DNA of 64,000 bases. Source: an uncultured Muribaculaceae bacterium (lineage in GTDB: Bacteria; Bacteroidota; Bacteroidia; Bacteroidales; Muribaculaceae). The notes beneath the pieces were generated by a model. It searched no databases, had not been told where the DNA came from, and was given only the letters and a program-made list of their open reading frames with translations. The translations under genes were made by a program, and so were the position numbers. Numbering within the stretch: position 1 is the first letter of the stretch; each line of letters begins with the position of its first letter. The stretch is taken from assembly GCA_934661195.1 (NCBI GenBank), contig CAKUJD010000008.1, positions 1-64,000 on the forward strand, read 5' to 3'. Positions 17,644-25,393 of this stretch are shown piece by piece.

Positions 17644-18219
17644 ATGAAAAGATTTCCAATATTAGCATTGCTCATGGTGGCCGCGGCTGCGCTTGGCTGC
17701 GTGCTTAACTCATGCATTGGCGATGACGACGACGACAAGTATGCCGACTGGCGCAACGCCAACATCGCATGGTATGAGCAGCAGCAAGGCCTTAAGGGCG
17801 ACGACGGCAGCAAATTCTACCAAGAGGTGACCGCCGACTGGGATCCCACCGCCAAGGTGCTGATGCACTGGTTTAACGATACCAGCAAGACCCGGGCCAA
17901 CATAAGGCCGCTATACTCGTCGCAGGTCGACGTGAAGTATCGCGGACAGCTTTACGATGCCACCCCGTTCGACTCGTCGTATCTCAACACCGAGCCCGGC
18001 GACAGCCTGTTCCGTTGCCGGCTCAACTCCTCCATAATCGAGGGCTGGGCCATAGCCATCACCAAGATGCGCATAGGCGACAGCGTGCGCGTGGTGATAC
18101 CCTACAAGCTGGCCTACAAGGCTGCGTCAACTGGCGTGATAAAGCCATACTCAATGCTTCAGTTTGACATCAAACTCGTGGCCGTGCCCAAGTTTGAACT
18201 TGCGCCCAAACGCAACTGA
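17644..18219 (+). CDS. FKBP-type peptidyl-prolyl isomerase lipoprotein
   Basis: Probable periplasm-facing lipoprotein with an FKBP fold, catalysing cis-trans isomerisation of prolyl bonds. The start at 17644 gives a signal peptide with lipobox LNSC and lipidated Cys24. A run of Asp residues (GDDDDDK) follows. The FKBP core is seen in VDVKYRGQLYDATPFDSSY, IEGWAIAITKMRIGDSVRVVIP and LQFDIKLVAV near the C-terminus. At 191 residues it is a single-domain member. It probably shares a transcript with glyS; no terminator lies in the 61-base gap. Confidence 0.9.
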   Translation: MKRFPILALLMVAAAALGCVLNSCIGDDDDDKYADWRNANIAWYEQQQGLKGDDGSKFYQEVTADWDPTAKVLMHWFNDTSKTRANIRPLYSSQVDVKYRGQLYDATPFDSSYLNTEPGDSLFRCRLNSSIIEGWAIAITKMRIGDSVRVVIPYKLAYKAASTGVIKPYSMLQFDIKLVAVPKFELAPKRN

Positions 18220-18250
18220 GCATGCCTTGCTACATAATATGACATTTCCT

Positions 18251-18307
18251 CTGCGCCGGAGCAGCTGTGACCGCCACATCAAATGCGGCCATACGGCTCC
18301 GGCGCAG
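18251..18307. repeat. 12-bp perfect inverted repeat
   Basis: CTGCGCCGGAGC at 18251-18262 is complementary to 18296-18307, around a 33-base loop. No T-run follows on either strand. It may be a Rho-independent-like stop, an RNA stability hairpin or an operator ahead of the EamA gene. Confidence 0.6.
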
Positions 18308-18313
18308 TGCGTG

Positions 18314-18321
18314 TAGGTTTG
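18314..18321 (+). promoter_or_regulatory. -7 box (TAGGTTTG) for the EamA transporter
   Basis: Perfect TAnnTTTG match 34 bases before the ATG at 18356. Confidence 0.5.
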
Positions 18322-18355
18322 CGCTGCACCACCGAGATTAAATGATTTTTAAAAG

Positions 18356-19297
18356 ATGAACCCTAAAGTCAAAGGAAGCATTTGCGGCATTGTGGCCGCT
18401 GTGTGCTATGGCACCAATCCGCTGGGCGCGCTGCCGCTGTATGCGCAGGGCATAGGACCGCAGTCGGTGCTGTTCTACCGCTTTGCCGTGGCCGCGCTTG
18501 TAATGGCGCTTATAATGGCCGCGCGCAGGCATAGCATGGCCGCAACGGCCAGGCAGCTGTGCCTGTTGCTGCCCCTTGGCGTGCTGTTTGCGGTGTCGTC
18601 GCTCACGCTGTTTTTCAGCTTCCACTATCTTGATGCCGGCGTGGCCTCCACCATACTGTTTGTCTACCCCGTGATGGTGGCCGTGATAATGACGGCGTTT
18701 TTCAAAGAGCGGCTCACTGCCACCACAGTGGTGTCGATAGGACTCGCCCTGTGCGGCATTGTGCTGCTGTCCAACGGCGACGGCGGCAAGGCAGTGAGCG
18801 CCTTTGGCATAGTGCTGGTGCTGGTGTCGTCGCTGTCCTACGCCGTCTACATTGTGGTGGTCAACCGCTCGTCGCTGCGCATGTCGTCGTTTGCGCTCAC
18901 GTTCTATGTGCTGCTGGGTGCGGTGGCCACTGTGGCCGCCTATGCCGCCTTTAGCGGCAACAGCCTGCAGTGGCTGCACGGTGCCGGGCAGTGGGCTCCG
19001 GCGCTGATGCTGGCGGTGCTGCCCACCATCATGTCGCTTGTGCTGATGACCGTGTCGGTGCGCCTCATAGGGTCGACGCCAACCGCCATTATGGGCGCGC
19101 TCGAGCCACTCACCGCTGTGGTGATAGGCATAGGCGTGTTCGACGAGCCGTTCACCATGCGTCTGGCTGTGGGCATAGTGCTGATATTGGTGGCGGTGAT
19201 GCTAATCATAGCCGGCAAGTCGCTCAGCACGCGCCCGCTGAAGGCCGCCATCGGCTTTGCCGGCCACATGCTGCACAAAGTGTGGCTCTGGAAATAA
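18356..19297 (+). CDS. EamA/DMT family transporter
   Basis: Drug/metabolite transporter superfamily permease of 313 residues with ten predicted membrane helices in two EamA repeats. The first repeat contains AAVCYGTNPLGALPLYAQG and the second AVYIVVVNRSSLR followed by PTAIMGALEPLTAVVIGIGVFDEPFT, the conserved end-of-repeat pattern. Substrate is unknown; family members export metabolites or amino acids. Its promoter box lies at 18314-18321. The purine permease gene begins 40 bases downstream with no terminator between, so the two may share a transcript. Confidence 0.88.
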   Translation: MNPKVKGSICGIVAAVCYGTNPLGALPLYAQGIGPQSVLFYRFAVAALVMALIMAARRHSMAATARQLCLLLPLGVLFAVSSLTLFFSFHYLDAGVASTILFVYPVMVAVIMTAFFKERLTATTVVSIGLALCGIVLLSNGDGGKAVSAFGIVLVLVSSLSYAVYIVVVNRSSLRMSSFALTFYVLLGAVATVAAYAAFSGNSLQWLHGAGQWAPALMLAVLPTIMSLVLMTVSVRLIGSTPTAIMGALEPLTAVVIGIGVFDEPFTMRLAVGIVLILVAVMLIIAGKSLSTRPLKAAIGFAGHMLHKVWLWK

Positions 19298-19337
19298 CTT
19301 TTGATTCGAAACGATGTGACAAAAAATAATTTCTGTG

Positions 19338-20639
19338 ATGAATTTCTTGACTAAAGCTCTTGGTTTTGACGCTTCCAAAACCAAAATCCGCACTGAGGTG
19401 GTGGCTGGAACCACCACGTTTTTGACAATGAGCTACATTCTCGCTGTCAATCCCGCCATTCTGGCCACCACCGGCATGGACAAGGGTGCGCTGTTCACGG
19501 CTACTGCGCTGGCGGCGGCCATATCCACCCTGCTGCTGGCCTTCATGGCCAAACTGCCGTTTGCCCAGGCGCCGAGCATGGGCCTCAATGCCTTTTTCGC
19601 CTTCACCATGTGCCAGGCCATGCACCTCACGTGGCAGCAGTCGCTGGCGGCACTGCTGGTGGAGGGGGTGATATTCATCCTCATCACCTTCCTGAATGTG
19701 CGCGAGCGCATTCTCGACAGCATTCCGCGCAATCTGCGCTATTCCATTTCGGCCGGCATAGGCATGTTCTTGGCCTTCATAGGTCTTAAAAATGCGGGCA
19801 TAGTGGTGGCCAATCCCGACACGTTTGTGGCGCTTGGCCAGTTCACCCCCGAGGCTTTGCTTGGCATGCTGGCCATAGTGCTCAGCGGTGTGCTTATGGC
19901 GCGCCGGGTGAAGGGTGCGCTGTTCATAGCCATAGTGGCGGCCACGCTGGTGGGCCTGCCAATGGGGGTGACGCAGATGCCCAGCGGGTGGCTGCCCGTG
20001 TCGGCGCCTCACTCCATAGCCCCTATATTCTGCAAGTTTGATTTCAGCGGCTTCTTCAATCTGAACATGATGCTGGTGATATTCTCGCTGCTCATAATCA
20101 ACATCTTCGACACGGTGGGCACTCTGGTGGGACTGGCCGAAAAGACGGGCGCCGTGCGCCCCGACGGCACGATACCGCGCGTGAGGGAGGCCATGCTCAG
20201 CGATGCCTTGGGCACCACCGTCAGTCCTATTCTTGGCAGCAGCAGCGTTACCACCTACATCGAGAGCGCGTCGGGCATCGCCGAGGGCGGCCGCACAGGC
20301 GTCACCTCGCTCGTCACTGGACTGCTGTTTGTGGTGTCGCTGCTGCTGTCGCCGCTGTTCCTTATCATACCGTCGGCTGCCACCAGCGGAGCGCTGGTGA
20401 TGGTTGGCGTGCTCATGCTCGACTCGGTGAAGAAGGTTGACCTGAGCGATGTCAGCGAGTCGTTTCCGGCATTCATAACCATGCTCACCATGGTGCTGTG
20501 TTACTCCATTGCCAATGGCATTTGCCTGGGCATACTCAGCTATGTGGTGATAAAGGCGTGCACCTGCCGCTGGCGCGACCTTAATGCCACTTTGGTTGTG
20601 CTCGCGCTGCTGTTTGTGCTTAAATTCGTGATGGGCTGA
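19338..20639 (+). CDS. NCS2 family purine permease (AzgA/PbuG-like)
   Basis: Nucleobase permease of the AzgA-like branch, importing guanine, hypoxanthine or adenine with protons. The ATG at 19338 is preferred to the GTG three bases earlier. Family signatures are visible: GTTTFLTMSYILAVNPAIL near the N-terminus, APSMGLNAFFAFT, and DALGTTVSPILGSSSVTTYIESASGIAEGGRTG, the last being the diagnostic NCS2/AzgA segment. About 12 to 14 hydrophobic helices. The 433 residues are a normal length. No terminator was found on its own strand. Confidence 0.92.
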   Translation: MNFLTKALGFDASKTKIRTEVVAGTTTFLTMSYILAVNPAILATTGMDKGALFTATALAAAISTLLLAFMAKLPFAQAPSMGLNAFFAFTMCQAMHLTWQQSLAALLVEGVIFILITFLNVRERILDSIPRNLRYSISAGIGMFLAFIGLKNAGIVVANPDTFVALGQFTPEALLGMLAIVLSGVLMARRVKGALFIAIVAATLVGLPMGVTQMPSGWLPVSAPHSIAPIFCKFDFSGFFNLNMMLVIFSLLIINIFDTVGTLVGLAEKTGAVRPDGTIPRVREAMLSDALGTTVSPILGSSSVTTYIESASGIAEGGRTGVTSLVTGLLFVVSLLLSPLFLIIPSAATSGALVMVGVLMLDSVKKVDLSDVSESFPAFITMLTMVLCYSIANGICLGILSYVVIKACTCRWRDLNATLVVLALLFVLKFVMG

Positions 20640-20655
20640 GGCACGGTCTAACGAC

Positions 20656-20693
20656 AAAAAACCGGCCCCGCGGCAGTGATGCCTTGGGGCCGG
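20656..20693 (-). terminator. Terminator for the AAA ATPase gene
   Basis: CCGGCCCC (20662-20669) pairs with GGGGCCGG (20686-20693). Read on the minus strand, the stem is followed by a TTTTTT run (20656-20661), 60 bases past the ATPase stop codon. Confidence 0.8.
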
Positions 20694-20754
20694 CGCGTGC
20701 TCGTGTGCTTCCACGGCCGAGAGTGGTATTAAGGAATTAAGACTGGCGCCGGTG

Positions 20755-22449
20755 TCAGAAGCCCACGGCACGCTTTATGATGCTTGAGCCCTCGCTGTCG
20801 CATATCTTGGCCACAAGCTGCACTGTGGGCACGGTGCTGCCTGCGTTCAGCAGCTGCTCCACCAGCAGTTTGCGGGCCACGTTTTCAATTTCGCCGCCGG
20901 TGAAGTCGTAGCGGCCTGCCAGTGTGAGGGCCTCCTCGTCGGTGAGGTCGGGAATCATCGACCTCCAGATGTTGCGGCGCACATTGGAGCTGGGGCGCAG
21001 AAACTCTATCTTGTAGAGGAAGCGCCGCTCAAAGGCTGGGTCGAGGTTTTCGTTGAGGTTGCTTGTGGCAATCATTATGCCCTTAAGCTTCTCCATTTCT
21101 TGCAGAATTATGTTTTGCACGGAGTTTTCCATGCGGTCTACGCCGTTTTGCGCGCCCTTGATGCGCGAGCCAAGCACGGCGTCGGCCTCGTTGAAGAGCA
21201 TTATGGGCGCCACTTCGCGCGATTCGCACAGCGCGTTATACTGGTCGAAGATCCCCTTTATGTTGCGCTCGCTGTCGCCCACCCACTTGCTGCGTATGTC
21301 GGTGACGTTTACCTGCATTATGTCGCGCCCTGTGCGGCGTGCCAGTTGCAGCGCCGTCTCGGTCTTGCCTGTGCCTGGCGAACCATAGAACATGCACGCG
21401 AAGCCCGTGCGCATTCCGCGGCTGGCCAGCGTCTGCTGCACCTGCCCGAAGCGGTCGGGGGCAATGAGCGAGTACAGACGCTCGATGTCGGCTGCCTCCT
21501 TGCCGTTGTAGAAGAGGTCTTTTTCGGCAATGTCGGCTGCCTTTAGCGTTTGGCCGATGATGCCGCCCTCGGCGCCTTCGGTGCCTGCAAGGAATTCAGC
21601 GCGGGCCTTGCTCGTGAGGCAGAAGTGGTTGGCATCGGCCATGCCGTCGCAGAACGCATGCTGTATCAAGCCTTTGTCTTGCAATTCATATGTAAGACCC
21701 TCCCATGCTGAGTAGTCTTCCACAAAATTTGCGTTCTCGCTTTGCCTCATTTTGCTGAACCCTATTTTGCCGTCATCGTAATTTTCATATAGGGTGAAGT
21801 AGCAGAATCCAAGTAGGGCGGTACCTTCTGAATATGTTTCGCGGATGTCCAGTTCCCTTTTTTTGAATGCTTTCACCAGCTCCAATTCAGGATTGCTGTT
21901 AAACAATTCGTTGACGCTTTTTATGAATTCTTCGTGGGTGATTTTTCCGTCGCAATTATCCTTGTAGAGAGCCTTGATGTGCTCAAACATGGTCTGCTGG
22001 CTCAGTCCGCTCAGGTCTTCGACGAAGGGCTCGTCCTTTGATAAGGCCGTAACCACTTTGCCGGGCACGCTAAACGAAATGTCGTCGGAGTCGTCGGCCT
22101 CAAGCCGGCCCTTGATGTATTTGGCCTCCCTCAGTTGCTTTATGGCTGAAAAGTGCTTGACTATGGTGAGGTAGGTGCAGTCGAGGTCTTCCATTATGTC
22201 GTCCATGTCGATTGTGTATTCGTAGGCTCTGTTGATGAGCACTGCCAGCAGCACCACAGCGTCGTCGGCCAGGCCCAGGCGTCGGCCCACGAAGGCAATG
22301 TGCTCGCGGTAGTTGTCAAACAGCTCCTGGTCGAGTTTGCTGTCCCTGGCCGCTGCAGATATAATATCAAGGCAGCCGCTGAGGCTGGCGTTGCTTTGCA
22401 ATGCCGGTTCTTTGTACTTGTAGAGGGTGCTCTTCGTTTCTTTATCCAT
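20755..22449 (-). CDS. AAA family ATPase with unusual Walker B
   Basis: AAA+ ATPase of about 564 residues; partners unknown. The start at 22449 is chosen because a -7 box (TAACTTTG on minus, 22482-22489) lies inside the longer open frame that begins at 22518. The N-terminal ~300 residues are helical, contain a winged-helix-like stretch and resemble nothing I can name. The ATPase core follows: Walker A FYGSPGTGKTETA at about residue 355, then MLFNEADAVLG in the Walker B position, where the usual Asp-Glu pair reads Asn-Glu. ATSNLNENLDPAFERRF carries the sensor 1 and arginine-finger region. It resembles FtsH/26S-type unfoldases in the core. It ends in its own terminator. Confidence 0.85.
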   Translation of the reverse strand: MDKETKSTLYKYKEPALQSNASLSGCLDIISAAARDSKLDQELFDNYREHIAFVGRRLGLADDAVVLLAVLINRAYEYTIDMDDIMEDLDCTYLTIVKHFSAIKQLREAKYIKGRLEADDSDDISFSVPGKVVTALSKDEPFVEDLSGLSQQTMFEHIKALYKDNCDGKITHEEFIKSVNELFNSNPELELVKAFKKRELDIRETYSEGTALLGFCYFTLYENYDDGKIGFSKMRQSENANFVEDYSAWEGLTYELQDKGLIQHAFCDGMADANHFCLTSKARAEFLAGTEGAEGGIIGQTLKAADIAEKDLFYNGKEAADIERLYSLIAPDRFGQVQQTLASRGMRTGFACMFYGSPGTGKTETALQLARRTGRDIMQVNVTDIRSKWVGDSERNIKGIFDQYNALCESREVAPIMLFNEADAVLGSRIKGAQNGVDRMENSVQNIILQEMEKLKGIMIATSNLNENLDPAFERRFLYKIEFLRPSSNVRRNIWRSMIPDLTDEEALTLAGRYDFTGGEIENVARKLLVEQLLNAGSTVPTVQLVAKICDSEGSSIIKRAVGF

Positions 22450-22481
22450 AACGCGAATAGTATTTTGTGTTGTTTCTGTTG

Positions 22482-22489
22482 CAAAGTTA
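22482..22489 (-). promoter_or_regulatory. -7 box (TAACTTTG) for the AAA ATPase gene
   Basis: Perfect TAnnTTTG on the minus strand, 33 bases upstream of the chosen ATG at 22449. The remaining 370 bases up to 22860 hold nothing I can support. Confidence 0.55.
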
Positions 22490-22860
22490 ATTTTAGCATG
22501 ACTCGTTATGTGAGGCATGCTTCGGTGGCAGTCAGGAAAAATATTTTCTGCTGGCTAATGGCTGCCCAATGGTGTGGACGCAAAAAGCCTCACAAGAAAA
22601 ATGCCTGCGATTGCAATTGAGATACCCGATCTCCCGTTAAAGTGTTGATTTATAATATGTCTTTCACAATGAGAGGTTAATTATGGGGTTGCACAGCCCA
22701 ACGCGACTTCTCATGGCTCAGTCAATTAAGCTGCCGCACTCTGGCTGGCTGCTAAATTGGAAAAGCGTGCAAAATTAGGCAATTTTAATTAATTGCCAAA
22801 GAAATTAAGCAAAAAATCGGAAAAAGTTTTCAAGGGAAGGCTCAAGGGGAGGCTTTCCGC

Positions 22861-23451
22861 TCAGCGAATGTTGAGCATGCGGTGGGTTTGCAGCGACAGC
22901 CGCCACTTGGGGTGGGAGAGTACGGCATTGACGCACGCTTCCACATTGCGCCGGCACTGCTCGGCGTCGGCCACAAAGCACGGCTGCAAAAAGCGGTGGC
23001 GGGCTTCGATGCCGTCGTACACCGACAGGTCTTGGCCGCAATACACCACCTTCAGCTCATCGCAGCTGCGCAGCACGCATGGCAGCGCGTCGCCGCCTTC
23101 GAAGGTGAATTTGGGCGACAGCGTCACCCAGTCGATGCCCTCGGGCAGGGGACGCGTGCCGTTGGTCTCGATGGCAATGCGCTTGCCCGTGAGCCGCTTG
23201 ATGGCAGCAAGCATCTCGGCAGTGACCCACAGGCTTGGCTCGCCGCCCGTGAGCACCACCAGCGGTGCCTTGGGCCATTGCATTATGGCCTCAACTATTT
23301 GCGGCAGCGACATGGGCGTGCCGCTCTGGTGGGCGGTGTCGCAAAAACCGCACTTCAGGTTGCACCCGCTGAAGCGCACAAACACGCTTGCCGTGCCAGT
23401 GTTGTAGCCCTCGCCCTGCAGCGACTGGAAAATCTCGTTAATCGTCCACAT
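22861..23451 (-). CDS. queE: 7-carboxy-7-deazaguanine synthase QueE
   Basis: Radical SAM enzyme of the queuosine pathway, converting 6-carboxy-tetrahydropterin to 7-carboxy-7-deazaguanine. The start at 23451 (MWTINEIFQSLQGEG) matches the family. The 4Fe-4S motif is Cys30-x3-Cys34-x2-Cys37 (CNLKCGFC), followed by TGGEPSL for SAM binding and ETNGT. The protein has 196 residues, the short QueE form. Its start overlaps the end of queD by 14 bases. It is the last gene of queF-queC-queD-queE. Confidence 0.94.
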   Translation of the reverse strand: MWTINEIFQSLQGEGYNTGTASVFVRFSGCNLKCGFCDTAHQSGTPMSLPQIVEAIMQWPKAPLVVLTGGEPSLWVTAEMLAAIKRLTGKRIAIETNGTRPLPEGIDWVTLSPKFTFEGGDALPCVLRSCDELKVVYCGQDLSVYDGIEARHRFLQPCFVADAEQCRRNVEACVNAVLSHPKWRLSLQTHRMLNIR

Positions 23452-23776
23452 AGCTTGCCTCGTTGTTCTGCGACTCGCACACGTCGGCCCGGTAGCAGTT
23501 GGGCACGTTGTCCACAATCCAGCGCGCAATGTTTTCGGCGGTGGGGTTGAAACTGAACTGCTCGTTAAGGTTGCAGTGGTCCATGCGGCTCTTGATGAGC
23601 GACTTTATTTTCGAGAAGTCGCACACCATGCCGTTGGCATCAAGCTGGCGCGAGCGGCAATACACCGTAATCACCCAGTTGTGGCCGTGCAGGTTCTGGC
23701 ACTTGCTCTCGTAGTCGAGCCTAAGCTGGTGGCTGGCCGACACCTCAAGCGTTTTCTTCACGTAATACATTCCCAT
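23438..23776 (-). CDS. queD: 6-carboxytetrahydropterin synthase QueD
   Basis: QueD makes 6-carboxy-5,6,7,8-tetrahydropterin from dihydroneopterin triphosphate. I take the Met at 23776 as start; a longer frame reaches 23815 and would overlap queC. Zinc ligands are His16 (SASHQL) and His30 and His32 (LHGHNW), with catalytic Cys26 in SKCQN. The C-terminal CESQNNEA carries the conserved Glu region. At 112 residues it is a compact member. It overlaps queE by 14 bases and follows queC closely. Confidence 0.92.
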   Translation of the reverse strand: MGMYYVKKTLEVSASHQLRLDYESKCQNLHGHNWVITVYCRSRQLDANGMVCDFSKIKSLIKSRMDHCNLNEQFSFNPTAENIARWIVDNVPNCYRADVCESQNNEASYVDD

Positions 23777-23798
23777 ATGCGTCAGGTTGAAAAAAAAG

Positions 23799-24479
23799 TT
23801 ATTGCTTGCCGCCATCCTCGGCGTCGCTCATATATTCGGTGGTGTCGGTTATGCCGGCCTCGCGCAGCGCCTCGCGCCTTTCGCGGCACGTGCCGCACTT
23901 GCCGCAGTGCTTGGCCCCGCCCTTGTAGCACGAGTACGTCTCGCTGTAGTCAATGCCCAGCCGCTTGCCGTGGCGCGCTATGTCGGTCTTGCTTATGCCG
24001 GTGTAGGGGGCGAAGATCTCGATGCCCTCATAGGTTCCTGCGCGCATGGCGTGCGACATGGCGTCGACAAATTCCTGCCGGCAGTCGGGATATATGGTGT
24101 GGTCGCCGGCGTGGTTGGCAATCATCACCCGCTTCAGCCCGTTGCTCTCGGCAATGCCGCAGGCAATGGCCAGCATTATGCCGTTGCGGAATGGCACCAC
24201 GGTCGACTTCATGTTGGCGTCGTCGTAGTTGCCCTCGGGTATGGCCTCTGGACTTTCGAGCAGCGCGCTTTTGAAGTATTTGTGCATAAAGTCGAGCGGA
24301 ATTATTATGTGCTTTATGCCCAGCCGCTTGCAGTGCAGCACGGCATACTGGCGCTCGCGGTCGTTTTGAGTGCTGCCGTAGTCAAATGTCACGGCAAGGC
24401 CTATCTGGTCCTTGTATTCGTGTAGCAGGGTCACCGAGTCCATTCCGCCCGAAATCACTATAACTGCATCTTTTGCCAT
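23799..24479 (-). CDS. queC: 7-cyano-7-deazaguanine synthase QueC
   Basis: ATP-dependent ligase that converts 7-carboxy-7-deazaguanine and ammonia to preQ0. The PP-loop SGGMDS is at residues 10-15. The zinc-binding cysteines are Cys184, Cys192, Cys195 and Cys198 in YSCYKGGAKHCGKCGTC. Other family patterns are FDYGSTQNDRERQ and VPFRNGIML. Length 226 is normal. It lies between queF (32 bases upstream) and queD, all on the minus strand. Confidence 0.96.
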   Translation of the reverse strand: MAKDAVIVISGGMDSVTLLHEYKDQIGLAVTFDYGSTQNDRERQYAVLHCKRLGIKHIIIPLDFMHKYFKSALLESPEAIPEGNYDDANMKSTVVPFRNGIMLAIACGIAESNGLKRVMIANHAGDHTIYPDCRQEFVDAMSHAMRAGTYEGIEIFAPYTGISKTDIARHGKRLGIDYSETYSCYKGGAKHCGKCGTCRERREALREAGITDTTEYMSDAEDGGKQ

Positions 24480-24511
24480 AATGTTGTGAGTGTGTCGATT
24501 TTGTTGTAGCG

Positions 24512-24985
24512 TTAGTATTTGTTTCTGAAACTGGCCAGCAGGCGGGTGCGCACCATTTCCTGGTGGTCGGCGTCGCCGTGGTTGGCGAATGGCAGAATCG
24601 AGATGCCGCCGCGCGGGCGGAAGAGTCCCACCACCTCGATATACTTGGGGTCCATGAGCTTTATCAGGTCGTTCATGATTATGTTTACGCAGTCCTCATG
24701 AAAGTCGCCGTGGTTGCGGAAACTGAACAGATACAGCTTCAGGCTCTTGCTCTCCACCATGCGCTCGCGCGGAATGTAGCTGATGATGATGTGCCCGAAG
24801 TCGGGCTGGCCCGTCTTGGGGCACAGCGTGGTGAATTCAGGGCAGTCGAGCGTCACCAGATACTCGTTTTCGGGATGCTTGTTGACAAACGTCTCAAGCA
24901 CCTCGGGCGCGTAGTCGGTGGCATACTTGGTGTGCTGGTTGCCCAGCAGCGTCACCCCCTCAAGTTCCTTTTCGTTTCTTGACAT
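24512..24985 (-). CDS. queF: NADPH-dependent preQ0 reductase QueF (type I)
   Basis: Reduces preQ0 to preQ1, the base that Tgt inserts into tRNA. The catalytic Cys55 lies in [12 protein letters not shown] with Asp62 as partner, and ESKSLKLY is the NADPH-binding signature of the family. The 157-residue unimodular form is the type I (YkvM-like) enzyme. It is first in the operon, with a -7 box at 25074-25081 and a leader of about 80 bases that can fold into a GC-rich hairpin (about 25041-25062). Confidence 0.95.
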   Translation of the reverse strand: MSRNEKELEGVTLLGNQHTKYATDYAPEVLETFVNKHPENEYLVTLDCPEFTTLCPKTGQPDFGHIIISYIPRERMVESKSLKLYLFSFRNHGDFHEDCVNIIMNDLIKLMDPKYIEVVGLFRPRGGISILPFANHGDADHQEMVRTRLLASFRNKY

Positions 24986-25073
24986 GCTATTATAAACTTT
25001 CTTTTTGTGCGTGCAACACGCTATTATTCATTAAATAATGCGGCGGGCGACACCGGCCGCCCCCTATTGGGTA

Positions 25074-25081
25074 CAAAGATA
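25074..25081 (-). promoter_or_regulatory. -7 box (TATCTTTG) for the queFCDE operon
   Basis: Perfect TAnnTTTG on the minus strand, 88 bases upstream of the queF start, between tRNA-Leu and the operon. Confidence 0.5.
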
Positions 25082-25106
25082 CAAAATATACCCCACACAG
25101 CCAAAG

Positions 25107-25150
25107 CAGCCAAGGCAGCTGCCCCTTGGCGTGGGCGGCTGCCTTGGCTG
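25107..25150. terminator. 13-bp inverted repeat downstream of tRNA-Leu
   Basis: CAGCCAAGGCAGC (25107-25119) pairs perfectly with 25138-25150. It lies just past the 3' end of the minus-strand tRNA. The T-tract is weak (CTTTGG), so it may act as a terminator or a processing stem. Confidence 0.5.
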
Positions 25151-25156
25151 TGCTTG

Positions 25157-25238
25157 TGCGCATAGAGGGACTCGAACCCACACGACGTTAGTCACTAGAT
25201 CCTAAGTCTAGCGCGGCTACCAATTACGCCATATGCGC
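25157..25238 (-). tRNA. tRNA-Leu (anticodon UAG)
   Basis: The acceptor stem GCGCATA (25232-25238 side) pairs with TATGCGC at 25158-25164, with discriminator A at 25157 and no encoded CCA. The anticodon stem CTAGA/TCTAG holds the loop CTTAGGA, giving anticodon TAG. A long variable arm (class II tRNA) and a GGTTCGAGTCC T-arm confirm leucine. The gene is 82 bases long. Confidence 0.96.
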
Positions 25239-25323
25239 GGTTTGCGTGTGCAAAGGTATGCCTTTTTTTCGCAATTTGCAACAGTTGCCAGGCCGCTGCG
25301 CCACGATAACCGCTATTTTTTAG

Positions 25324-25331
25324 TAACTTTG
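25324..25331 (+). promoter_or_regulatory. -7 box (TAACTTTG) for the esterase gene
   Basis: Perfect match 63 bases before the ATG at 25394. Confidence 0.5.
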
Positions 25332-25393
25332 GGGCGGCAATCGCCAGGGGCGGTGGCCGCAACAGATGCTGTTAATTAAACCAAACACTGAAT

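Noticed and set aside
16107..17813. 568-codon open frame on the minus strand
   Set aside because: It is fully antisense to glyS, whose protein is unmistakable. GC-rich third positions keep the opposite frame open.
19224..20771. 515-codon open frame on the minus strand
   Set aside because: Antisense to the NCS2 purine permease; composition (His, Gln, Arg) is typical of a shadow of a membrane-protein gene.
24986..25073. preQ1 riboswitch ahead of queF
   Set aside because: The leader does not show the short stem plus A-rich tail pattern of preQ1-I with its conserved C-rich loop; kept only as a finding to test.
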